The notes under the pieces were generated by a model. The model searched no databases. It had not been told where the DNA came from and saw nothing but the letters and a program-made list of their open reading frames with translations. A program made the position numbers and the translations under genes. 64,000 nucleotides of DNA from Planctopirus ephydatiae (lineage in GTDB: Bacteria; Planctomycetota; Planctomycetia; Planctomycetales; Planctomycetaceae): the NCBI RefSeq assembly GCF_007752345.1, contig NZ_CP036299.1, forward strand, positions 3,497,501 through 3,561,500. Reading direction: 5' to 3'. Shown in pieces: positions 1 through 8,484 of this stretch (positions are counted from its first letter, which is position 1; each line of letters opens with the position of its first letter).

Positions 1-3000
1 CTGTCCACAAACTTGCCTGATCGTTGGGGAGTTCATCACTGGGAACGGTCTTACCAAAGCTTGCCAGCAAGCCCTTGGCGGCCTGAGGATCGGGAAGTCT
101 GGCCATCAGGCCTCGAATCGCTGCCGATCGCGTGGCCCAGTCATTCGACTCAGAAATTGCAGCCCTCGAAAGCAGATCCAACGTAGGACTTGTTCGATCA
201 TCGGTCGATGCCAGAAGTCGAATGGCCTGCGAATAAAAGTTGCGATCAGACTGAGCCAGTTTCAGAAGGGCTGGCACAATTCTGGGCGAAGGCACTCGAT
301 GCCGCCTTAACTCTTTCACCAGATGCTTCAGCGTATCTCCAGAATCGGCTTCCAGAGCTGCCTCAAGTGCCGTGCGAATCTGATCACTTTGTGACCAGGT
401 GACGGGTTTAAAGTAAGGCCCGGTGGTGTCAGGCCGTGTTCCCCACCATTTTTTATCCCATGGTGCTTCCTGGAAGTGCAGCCGACAGAGAGCTGTCCGC
501 ACATGCTGCTGCTGTTGTTCTGTTCCACTCGAAACGAGTTCCAGAAGCCGATTGACAATCCTTGGATCGTGCAACCTTTTGGCCACGTCGATCACACCGG
601 CAAACACCTGGGAATCATTGGTTCCAAGAGCATTGACGATCACGTCAATCGGTCGCAGTGAGACCAGAACTTCCTTCGCCACATGGGTCACAACAGCATC
701 ATCGTTTGCGAGTACAGGAATGATCTGAGAAGCAGCAGCCGTCCATTGTTGCCTGCCGATGGCCGTCAGTGCTGCCCTGACCACTCGAGGATGACTCGAC
801 GATAAACCAGCCACCACGAAGCCCTGGTTAGCCTTGGGCGAATCCCCCAGGGCCAGTAAAACGGCTTCCTGGCATTCTTCCTGAGTATACAGCTCTTCCA
901 GAGCCTTGATGGCCTCAATAGTGTCGATCTGACCAAGTGTAAAAACTGCCGCCAGACGACCCGTTTTGGGCACGCTGCCAACTTGTAATGCCAGGTTTTT
1001 CAGTGCAGCCACCTGCTGTGAAGCTTCCGGACGCCGGAGCAATTCACGCTGAGCGGCCAGACGAGTCACACCTTGTTCATGGCCTACAAGTGCGACCAGT
1101 TCTTTCATCGAGAGTTTACTGAAGTCGAGTGATTCGCTTCGCTGTGCGCCTCGCGGAGTCAGCAGCAGCACATAGCCCACATCGGGTTTATCGAAGTCAA
1201 AGCCACCATTTTTCCAGCTGGCAATGTAGATCCTTCCGGAAGCATCAATCTCCATATCTGTCGGGCGAGGAACGTGCACAAATGGCTCTTGTTCCGCTTT
1301 GAAAGTGGACCCTGCCGGTGTCAATGGATGTCGGAAAATGATGCTGCGGCCCCAATCGCACGTATAGAAACTGCGCCCCAGCGGAGAGGGGAGGGCGGGA
1401 TCATCAATATAAACCGAACCACAGGGCGAGCCGCCTCCGAAATCGGCGAGACAATCGATACGGTCTTCGGGAAAGTTGATGAATTGTGAGGGATAGCCGT
1501 AGTTTCCAAACGGCACGACGTGCGAAAGTCTGACATTCCAGCCGCCGCCATCATTCGTATTGTCTCGGGTGAGCAAATTCATCTCAGGGTCGATGGCCAC
1601 GTCGTAAATATTCCGCTGACCACGCGAGACAATCTCCAGATCTGTGCCGTCGGGCTTAACCCTGACCACACCGCCACCATGCAGTTGCAAGGTTTTGCCA
1701 TCCTTGGTTTTCGCTTCGTAGAAGCCGTAATCACCCACGGCAATGTAAAGGTAGCCATCAATTCCCATCTGCATGCCGTTGGTGGTATGGTCTGCACCAC
1801 GGAACTTCAGATCAAAGCCAATCCCGTCGACCAGCACCTCACTCTTTTCAGACTTTCCATCACCATCGCGATCATGGAAGGCCGTCACAAAAGGAGGATG
1901 CTGCACGTACAACGTGCCATCATCCCACACGAGGCCACGCGGGCTGTCGAGTTCACAGAACGAGATGAATTCATCGGCCTTGCCATCGCCATTGGTATCG
2001 CGGCAGCGAACAATCTTTCCCTTTTGAGGCTTGGCACCCAACGAACCATTCAAATCCACACCAACGAACACCAATCCGTCAGGTGATGTCGTCAAACAGG
2101 TGGGATAGGAAATCTCTGGAGGTGCAGCAAAGACGGTCGCTTCAAACGATGGTGGCACTTTGACCCCACTGAGCAGGGGAGCTCCCGACACGGCTTTAGG
2201 TTTAAGGTCAACCACTGCATCGACAGTCTGCTCAATCATTTTTCCGGAGTGAACTTCGAATTCCCAGAAGCTCCCCCATCCCCCATGAGTGCTGCCCAGA
2301 TAGACCAGCCTCACGTACCTTACCTGATCTGCCGATACCTGATAGCTGGCATCACTGCCAAGAACAGCCTTTTGACTTTGATCAACCAGAGGTGACCACA
2401 CTTTTCCATCGACCGAAGTCTCGACTCGAAACTTGTAGCCCCCTTCAGGGCTTTCCCAGGCAATGCGAATACCAGCTATCGATTTCGGCTCTCCCAGATC
2501 AACTTGCCAGGTGTAATCAGACCCACCATTCGGAGCACACCAGCGTGTCTCTTCATCACCGTCGACAGCAAATTTGGGATCACGTTCTGCCTGTGAACCG
2601 GAGGCTGTGGCCGTCTTCCCCAAGGCTAGATTCTCTGGCACTTTGATCACCCGGGGCGAGGCTTGCGAGATCAGGTAATCATCATTGAGCTTATCGGCCG
2701 ACCATAAGAGCCCCCGAGTCACATAATTGAGAAACACGGGATCCTGCATTTCTTCGGCATAGTGGCCCACAGTTGTGCCAAAGACACGCGTTTTCTTGTC
2801 GCCATATTCATTGACCCAGATGACACATTCGTCTTTTTTGGCAGAGCTTTTGCCGTAGGCCAATGGAGTTGTGGTCTCACCAATTTTGGCGATGTTGTAC
2901 AGTTCACCCTTGGGAGTCATCCACTTGTTACCAAACCCCTTCATGATGGGATGTTCTGGTACGGCATTGACGACTTCAAAGGCATAGTGAGCTCCATGCC

Positions 3001-3499
3001 CGTGCGATGTCACTCCCAGAAACTTGAACCACTCATCGGTTTTATCGCGGTAGCAGTGCATGGCACAGTGAATCACCACCGCCGGCAGACCGGCCTTATG
3101 CGGTGCCAGAATCTTCTGCGTCCAACTCGCATCGGGGATGTCGGCAAAGCATTCGTTGTGAACGACGACGTCAAAGCCTTTAGCCCAGTCCGGATTTTCA
3201 TAGAGCGGAATCTTGGCATTGGTACTGCTTCCCCCCTGATGGACAATCTCCCATTGCACGTTGGCACGGGCTGAGATGCCTTCCGTCAGAATCTTTTTCT
3301 GGCGTTGGTAATCGTGGCAGCAGCCACCCGTGACCAACAAAGCCTTGAGAGTTTTAGCAGCCTTGGGTGCGGTCGTCTGGGGGATATCCTCGGCTAAGGC
3401 ACATCCCGAAGATGCCTGATATTGATTGGCCTCGAAGGCAGTCGCCACGATAAGAATAGAAAGCGCCCACCAGAAAGTTTTGCTCATCACGTTGTTCAT
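1..3499 (-). CDS. ThuA / discoidin / PQQ-dehydrogenase-like / HEAT-repeat protein, C-terminus outside window
   Basis: About 1166 codons are open from the ATG at 3499 to the window edge with no stop, so the C-terminus is missing. A signal-peptide-like N-terminus (WWALSILIVATAF) leads into a ThuA-like fold (about residues 40-260, with LLVTGGCCHDY and HCAMHCYRDKTDEW). Next come an F5/8-type (discoidin) carbohydrate-binding segment (about 280-410) and a beta-propeller of the PVC membrane-bound dehydrogenase type (about 430-790, with RDTNGDGKAD and HDRDGDGKSE acidic loops). Helical HEAT-like repeats run to the edge. Family members usually end in a CxxCH haem site, which would lie beyond the window. 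Likely an exported sugar or polysaccharide oxidation protein; the substrate is unknown. Confidence 0.85.
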   Translation of the reverse strand, partial: MNNVMSKTFWWALSILIVATAFEANQYQASSGCALAEDIPQTTAPKAAKTLKALLVTGGCCHDYQRQKKILTEGISARANVQWEIVHQGGSSTNAKIPLYENPDWAKGFDVVVHNECFADIPDASWTQKILAPHKAGLPAVVIHCAMHCYRDKTDEWFKFLGVTSHGHGAHYAFEVVNAVPEHPIMKGFGNKWMTPKGELYNIAKIGETTTPLAYGKSSAKKDECVIWVNEYGDKKTRVFGTTVGHYAEEMQDPVFLNYVTRGLLWSADKLNDDYLISQASPRVIKVPENLALGKTATASGSQAERDPKFAVDGDEETRWCAPNGGSDYTWQVDLGEPKSIAGIRIAWESPEGGYKFRVETSVDGKVWSPLVDQSQKAVLGSDASYQVSADQVRYVRLVYLGSTHGGWGSFWEFEVHSGKMIEQTVDAVVDLKPKAVSGAPLLSGVKVPPSFEATVFAAPPEISYPTCLTTSPDGLVFVGVDLNGSLGAKPQKGKIVRCRDTNGDGKADEFISFCELDSPRGLVWDDGTLYVQHPPFVTAFHDRDGDGKSEKSEVLVDGIGFDLKFRGADHTTNGMQMGIDGYLYIAVGDYGFYEAKTKDGKTLQLHGGGVVRVKPDGTDLEIVSRGQRNIYDVAIDPEMNLLTRDNTNDGGGWNVRLSHVVPFGNYGYPSQFINFPEDRIDCLADFGGGSPCGSVYIDDPALPSPLGRSFYTCDWGRSIIFRHPLTPAGSTFKAEQEPFVHVPRPTDMEIDASGRIYIASWKNGGFDFDKPDVGYVLLLTPRGAQRSESLDFSKLSMKELVALVGHEQGVTRLAAQRELLRRPEASQQVAALKNLALQVGSVPKTGRLAAVFTLGQIDTIEAIKALEELYTQEECQEAVLLALGDSPKANQGFVVAGLSSSHPRVVRAALTAIGRQQWTAAASQIIPVLANDDAVVTHVAKEVLVSLRPIDVIVNALGTNDSQVFAGVIDVAKRLHDPRIVNRLLELVSSGTEQQQQHVRTALCRLHFQEAPWDKKWWGTRPDTTGPYFKPVTWSQSDQIRTALEAALEADSGDTLKHLVKELRRHRVPSPRIVPALLKLAQSDRNFYSQAIRLLASTDDRTSPTLDLLSRAAISESNDWATRSAAIRGLMARLPDPQAAKGLLASFGKTVPSDELPNDQASLWT

Positions 3500-4037
3500 C
3501 AAGCCCGATACCCCTCAAAAGATCCATACCACGTCATACTGCAAGTGCCCATGCTCAAGCAGACTTGCAGGATGCAAATTGTCGCTGGAAGCAGTCCCAT
3601 CAACCAACAGACGAGAGTCCTGCATTGAAGCCTTTAAGATAGTGTTTTCTTCACTCAGAGGCGAGAGTCTGCTTGAAGTCACATCCAACCGATACAGCGT
3701 GCCTGAGGCTCAGGGGGCTGATCAAACGAAGCTCACATCACCTTTGGGGGGGTTATCGCTTTTGTTTTGTACCCGAAGTCAAGCCAGCAAAAGCTGTGGA
3801 TTTGTCAGTAATTGCACGATACTTTTCTGAAATCAATGACTTAGATTGAACGTTCTGAATGCTTCTGGATCTCTGTGATTGAATTTGAAGGTTGTGTCAT
3901 TGTCAGAGAGTTGTCGTTAAACTTCTCTGGTAACAAGTGACAGTAGAAATTATCCGGATTTTGACCTGTCTGTTATCCTGTCCACATCCAGCATCCCGTC
4001 GATCATCTCCAATCGATTATCCAGACATGAGGCCGAT
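3500..4037. other. Intergenic region between divergent genes
   Basis: This 538-base stretch separates the divergent dehydrogenase-like gene and the GntR regulator, so it should hold both promoters. I see no convincing ORF, RNA gene or strong inverted repeat. The GntR start is preceded by a GAGG ribosome-binding site about 5 bases upstream. Given the layout, it is the natural place for an operator of the adjacent regulator, but none could be picked out by eye. Confidence 0.4.
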
Positions 4038-5060
4038 ATGAGCCTGGCAAACTATATTGAACGCGACATCGAATCAAGAATCCGCAATCACCGAGAATTG
4101 CCCTGTGCCATGACATTGCAGTGTCTGGCAACGCACTACAACGTCAGTTTGACACCAGTACGAGAAGCGACTGAGTCTTTGTTGCAGCGCGGGTTGCTCG
4201 TCAAAATGGGGAACCGCCGATTAGCAGTCAGCAGTCACCTGGCCGATATGCCACTGGATTCCGAAGATCATCTCGCACCACCCCCGCCCATTGACTGGGA
4301 TCAGGTCATCACGCGCCACATTCTCCTGCTGAGTTTGCGTGGCGAAGCGATTTTCATGCGTGAAGAAGCTTTAGCCGAGCGGCTCGAAATCGGTCGTACA
4401 TTGCTCAGGCAAGTCTTCAGCCGCCTCGCGGGTGCTGGCATTATTGATCATGTCCCCCGCCGGGGATGGCGGGTTCGACCTTTGAACGAAGCCGATCTGG
4501 CGGCCTATCTGGATGTCCGCATCACTCTCGAAAAACGGGCTCTTGAACTCGCCATTCCGCGACTGGTGAATGCCGATCTGGAAACGATGCTGGCTGGCAA
4601 CTTGCCTCTCGACGGATCGTCAACACCCCGGCTCGACAATCAATTGCACCAATATTTTATCGAGAAAAGTGAGAATCGTTACATCCGGGATTTCTTTGCC
4701 AGACACGGTGGATATTACCGGGCACTTTTTGATTACGCAGCTCTAGGAGCAGACGTCATCGCGGAAATGGCAACACAGCATCGACAGATTCTTTCGGATC
4801 TGATCAAAGGTGAAAACGAACGGGCAATTTCAGGGCTGGCCGAACATATCCGCAGCCAGCAGCCAGCGGTGAAGCAGGTCATTAGCCATCTGGAATCCCA
4901 GGCGCTGAAAATGGAGAAAACGCAGGGTTTTTCACCGACTTCATCATTCAGGGAACAACCTGGAAATCAACGTACGGAAGTTGCCGAGACTGAAGCTGAT
5001 TCCGTCTTAGAGACGAGCAGCCAGAGATCTCCGGACTATCAACAGACTTACACCGAATAG
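4038..5060 (+). CDS. GntR/FadR-type transcriptional regulator with two winged-helix segments
   Basis: 340 residues. The first 65 residues resemble a GntR winged helix (SLTPVREATESLLQRGLLV). A second one follows at about 85-155 (GRTLLRQVFSRLAGAGIIDHVPRRGWRVRPL). The rest matches an FCD-type helical effector domain (about 160-290, with YLDVRITLEKRALELAIPRL), then a polar tail. FadR-subfamily proteins normally have one DNA-binding domain, so the duplication is unusual. It reads away from the dehydrogenase gene and converges on the aldo-keto reductase. Effector and targets are unknown; the flanking oxidoreductases are the obvious candidates. Confidence 0.85.
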   Translation: MSLANYIERDIESRIRNHRELPCAMTLQCLATHYNVSLTPVREATESLLQRGLLVKMGNRRLAVSSHLADMPLDSEDHLAPPPPIDWDQVITRHILLLSLRGEAIFMREEALAERLEIGRTLLRQVFSRLAGAGIIDHVPRRGWRVRPLNEADLAAYLDVRITLEKRALELAIPRLVNADLETMLAGNLPLDGSSTPRLDNQLHQYFIEKSENRYIRDFFARHGGYYRALFDYAALGADVIAEMATQHRQILSDLIKGENERAISGLAEHIRSQQPAVKQVISHLESQALKMEKTQGFSPTSSFREQPGNQRTEVAETEADSVLETSSQRSPDYQQTYTE

Positions 5061-5101
5061 GAGCATGGTGATCGCACTGACCCTAAGAGGATCATCACAA
5101 G

Positions 5102-5857
5102 TCAAGTCGCTCTGGACTGACTTGCCCACCTCTGGGCCGAAATGAAGTTTTCCAGCTTCAATGTTCCAAGAACAAGGCTGGAGGCACTCTTTTCACGAGC
5201 GACAAACTCGACAGCCAATTGAGGATCAAGCTGCCCGGAAGCCAGCCCTTTTTTGACGAGTACGATGACCCCGGCCTCATGAGCCTCCCGCATGACATTC
5301 AGATGACTGACATTCTGTTGATGGAATTCCACCATCAGCGCATCAGCCCAACCAAGTGCCAGCTTCGCTCCGGCAGGAGTCTTGCCCGAGAGTCCGATTC
5401 GCAGGACATTACCTCGTTGTCGAAATCTGCAAAGCGTTTCAACCACGGGCGTTTGAGTCAAAAGCTCTTCATCGTTCCCAGGTGAGTGAATCAGCACCAG
5501 ATCAAGAGCATCCGTTTGGAGACGACGTAGACTTTGTTCGATCGACCGCTCGACTGCTTTCTGCGAAAAATCATAGGTTGAAATACCAGCAGCAAATGAT
5601 TCGCCAACTTTTGTCGAGAGGAGAAATTCCTTCCGGCGATGAGCCAGATGCCTGCCGATGCGCTCTTCACTCAGCCCGTAGGCAGGTGCCGTATCGATGG
5701 CCTGGCAACCATGATCCAACAGTTCATTCAGCAATCGACCAGCCGCTGCGTCGTCGGGTAGATCATATCCTTGCGGATACTTTGCCCCTTCATTGCGTCC
5801 GAGCTTAAATGCTCCAAAGCTGATTAGTGGCCACGACAACGGCTGATCAGGCAACAT
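5102..5857 (-). CDS. Aldo/keto reductase
   Basis: 251 residues from the ATG at 5857. The frame is open further upstream, but that part lies inside the preceding gene and carries no reductase homology. The AKR catalytic tetrad is visible: Asp and Tyr in DTAPAYGLSEERIG, Lys in LLSTKVGE, His in LVLIHSPG. A NADPH-dependent carbonyl or sugar reductase is expected. The start overlaps the end of the FAD oxidoreductase by 11 bases, so the two genes are probably translationally coupled and act on related substrates. The protein is shorter than the usual 280-330 residues. Confidence 0.85.
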   Translation of the reverse strand: MLPDQPLSWPLISFGAFKLGRNEGAKYPQGYDLPDDAAAGRLLNELLDHGCQAIDTAPAYGLSEERIGRHLAHRRKEFLLSTKVGESFAAGISTYDFSQKAVERSIEQSLRRLQTDALDLVLIHSPGNDEELLTQTPVVETLCRFRQRGNVLRIGLSGKTPAGAKLALGWADALMVEFHQQNVSHLNVMREAHEAGVIVLVKKGLASGQLDPQLAVEFVAREKSASSLVLGTLKLENFISAQRWASQSRAT

Positions 5858-7070
5858 GACGCACCGGCGACGATACGGGATAATCCAGCCAATCAGACTG
5901 CGACTCCCAGATGGGTTTCGCCACGAATGGGCGCTGCCAATCTGTGAGAGAAGAGGGGTCAAAGCGATGCTCGGGCTCATGAGATTGAATCGCTTGCGAC
6001 AACTCTTCAGCCAGCACGGGAGCCAGCACCAGTTTGGTTGGCCAGCCTGTGGTCACATTCCCTGCAAAGAGCAACTGAATATTCTCAGGACGTGAACCAC
6101 CAGAAACGGCCCCTTCAGCACGATCAACACGATACGTGGACCACTGCGTGTTTTTGAGTGACACACCGGGAAGAACATCTGTGATTTCCGAAATCGTGTG
6201 AGCCACCAGATCGACGGGTTCCATACCCACACCATCTTCAGCCACCTGCCCACCAATCTGCCAGACACGCTCCCCCTGAGAAGTCAGGTCAGAGGTGATC
6301 GTCACACGGGTTTTCGCGCCATCCACACAATGCCCGTTCAGTTCCGGCAGGTCACCGCGTGCCAGGACCATGTGCAAGGGGCGTCTCTGCATTGCCGAAG
6401 TTGACAATCCGGCACGTGCCCGGAGTTCGGCATTGCCAGCCCCTGCAGTCAGCACCACATGCCCGGGCCTCAATCGCAATTCTTTCCCCGATTGCGGATC
6501 AACCACACGGATGGCTTTAATCTCGCCGGGAGAATCCAGTTCAAACTCTAAATGATCGGTATCACACTTCAGGATTCGATCCCGGTACTGATGGAAGAGA
6601 TCCTGAATCATCGAACAAGGAGAAATCACCTGCTCACCCAGACGAGCTACACCACCGGGTACCTGTGCCAGGCAATCCGGCCTTTCGCTGGCAGCGAGTT
6701 TTTCGGGAGTCACAGCGAGGCCCACTCGGGCTCCGAGCATACCGACTCTCGATGAAAGGCTCTGCGTATGCCACAGGTAACAGAATTCGCTGCGAACGGT
6801 CGTGTTTTTCAGCGAAGGTAAGCCGGAAGCGCCTAGAAGAGCTTTTCGCCAGATACCGGGCATCTCACGAATCTGACTCGCTGATCGAGTCAAAATGCCC
6901 TGCAAAGTGTATTTCAGGCCACCATGCAGAATACCCTGTGAGGCAATCGTCTGACCCGACCCCAGTTCATGGGCCTCAAAAAGGACAACGTGCTGCCCTC
7001 TTCGCGAGAGCACATCCAGCAGCCACAGGCCTGCAACACCGCCACCAAAAATGACTGTATCCAGCTTCAT
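5847..7070 (-). CDS. FAD-dependent oxidoreductase (DAO family)
   Basis: 407 residues. The N-terminal dinucleotide fold KLDTVIFGGGVAGLWLLDVL is followed by EAHELGSGQTIASQGILHGG, typical of the glycerol-3-phosphate dehydrogenase / glycine oxidase (DAO) group. The ATG at 7070 is chosen because GGAG lies 7 bases upstream; an in-frame GTG at 7133 has no ribosome-binding site. First gene of a two-gene operon with the aldo-keto reductase, overlapping its start. The substrate cannot be told from sequence; the amine, amino-acid or polyol oxidation typical of the family is likely. Confidence 0.85.
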   Translation of the reverse strand: MKLDTVIFGGGVAGLWLLDVLSRRGQHVVLFEAHELGSGQTIASQGILHGGLKYTLQGILTRSASQIREMPGIWRKALLGASGLPSLKNTTVRSEFCYLWHTQSLSSRVGMLGARVGLAVTPEKLAASERPDCLAQVPGGVARLGEQVISPCSMIQDLFHQYRDRILKCDTDHLEFELDSPGEIKAIRVVDPQSGKELRLRPGHVVLTAGAGNAELRARAGLSTSAMQRRPLHMVLARGDLPELNGHCVDGAKTRVTITSDLTSQGERVWQIGGQVAEDGVGMEPVDLVAHTISEITDVLPGVSLKNTQWSTYRVDRAEGAVSGGSRPENIQLLFAGNVTTGWPTKLVLAPVLAEELSQAIQSHEPEHRFDPSSLTDWQRPFVAKPIWESQSDWLDYPVSSPVRHVA

Positions 7071-7387
7071 CACCACGCTCCGCGTGCCACGACCGTCTCC
7101 TAGACGGATCTCAATATGTTCAGTTGTAATCACTTTCCCAAAGTGTGCAAAGATCGAACATCGCTAACGAAATTGCCGTGTCAGTGATCATGAGCGCCCC
7201 TCAATGAATCTGAGGAATACTTCCCGGCTCTGCGTACGACTCAGACATCTTCCGATGCGTGTCACGCCCGGAATGGCTATGATGTCTGCGTCAGTTATGA
7301 TCGAACCAGTTGACGGGATGATCAGAGATTTTAAGCGATCAGGCAAAGTGATTGCCTGTGACTCTCCAGATATGGATAAACGATTCC
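7071..7387. other. Intergenic region between divergent genes
   Basis: About 317 bases between the FAD oxidoreductase and the epimerase, which diverge, so promoters for both are expected. Small open frames here have no recognisable product. No strong hairpin or repeat was seen. Confidence 0.4.
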
Positions 7388-8368
7388 ATGGCGAAATGTC
7401 TCGTAACGGGTGGTGCCGGCTTCATTGGCAGCCACATGACCAGAGCGTTGTTAAATGCCGGGCACGATGTCACCATTCTCGACAATCTTTCGACAGGGCA
7501 GGAAGTGAATCTTCGCCCGTTTCGTGACCACCCGAGATTCAAACTAGCCATTGGTTCGATCACCGATTCTGTGCTCCTCTCCGAAGTCATGCTCGGCCAG
7601 GAGATTGTCTTTCATCTGGCAGCTGCCGTGGGAGTCAAACTGGTCGCTGACGACCCGGTCCGCACGATTCAGACCAATATCTACCCGACTGAGGAATTGC
7701 TGCGGCTGGCTGTTCAGAACAGATGCCGGGTCTTTATGGCTTCCACCAGTGAAGTCTATGGCAAGAACCCTAAAGAGCGTTGGACCGAAGAAGACGATCT
7801 CCAGTTCGGCCCCACCTCCAAACCACGCTGGGCTTATGGCTGCTCTAAGGCCATTGATGAATTTCTCTCGCTGGCTTATCACCGAAAGTACGACCTGCCT
7901 GTCGTGATTGGCCGTTTTTTTAACGTCGTTGGGCCGCATCAGATTGGGCATTATGGCATGGTTGTGCCTCGCTTTGTCGATCAGGCACTCAAGGGTGGCC
8001 CGATTGTCATTTATGACGATGGCTCACAGGTTCGCTGTTTTGGCCATGTCGAAGAAGTTGTTCGCAGCGTGATCGATTTAATGCATACGCCGGCAGCCTT
8101 CGGAAAAGTTTTCAATATCGGTAGCGATCAGCCAGTGAGTGTCCGTCAGCTGGCGGAGAGAGTGATCGCCCTTGTCGGCCGACCTTGCGAAATCAAGCAC
8201 ATTCCCTACACAGAAGCTTACGGGGCAGACTTTGAAGATGTTCAACGTCGTGTTCCAGACCTGACGCGACTGGAATCCACGTTGGGCAGAAAACCTGTCC
8301 GTACACTGGAAGATATCCTCAAGGACATCATCCAGTGGAAGCGGAGTAGTGAACCAGGTTCTGCCTGA
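7388..8368 (+). CDS. NAD-dependent nucleotide-sugar epimerase/dehydratase (extended SDR)
   Basis: 326 residues. The Rossmann motif [11 protein letters not shown] sits at the N-terminus, followed by DNLSTG, which binds the adenine ribose. The catalytic Ser region is [10 protein letters not shown] and the YxxxK pair is in [12 protein letters not shown]. This is the UDP-glucose 4-epimerase / UDP-glucuronate decarboxylase / dTDP-glucose dehydratase superfamily; length and [15 protein letters not shown] suggest epimerase or decarboxylase. The ATG at 7388 is preferred because an upstream in-frame start would add residues before the Rossmann strand. Probably supplies nucleotide sugars for envelope glycans, fitting the glycosyltransferase genes downstream. 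Confidence 0.88.
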   Translation: MAKCLVTGGAGFIGSHMTRALLNAGHDVTILDNLSTGQEVNLRPFRDHPRFKLAIGSITDSVLLSEVMLGQEIVFHLAAAVGVKLVADDPVRTIQTNIYPTEELLRLAVQNRCRVFMASTSEVYGKNPKERWTEEDDLQFGPTSKPRWAYGCSKAIDEFLSLAYHRKYDLPVVIGRFFNVVGPHQIGHYGMVVPRFVDQALKGGPIVIYDDGSQVRCFGHVEEVVRSVIDLMHTPAAFGKVFNIGSDQPVSVRQLAERVIALVGRPCEIKHIPYTEAYGADFEDVQRRVPDLTRLESTLGRKPVRTLEDILKDIIQWKRSSEPGSA

Positions 8369-8393
8369 TCAAAAACTTCAGACAATGGATTGC

Positions 8394-8413
8394 CCCTCGC
8401 ATTCGAGCGAGGG
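8394..8413 (+). terminator. Short hairpin after the epimerase gene
   Basis: A 7-bp perfect stem CCCTCGC/GCGAGGG with a 6-base loop lies about 25 bases after the epimerase stop codon. There is no T-tract, so it is only a weak terminator candidate. Confidence 0.35.
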
Positions 8414-8484
8414 ACTCCTGACATGATTGTGCTTTCATACTAGCGGCTCATGTCACGACCGATGACCCGGCAAACAGGAAATGC

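Noticed and set aside
1520-2086. A 188-codon frame on the plus strand inside the truncated dehydrogenase gene
   Set aside because: It is the antisense shadow of a clearly coding propeller domain.
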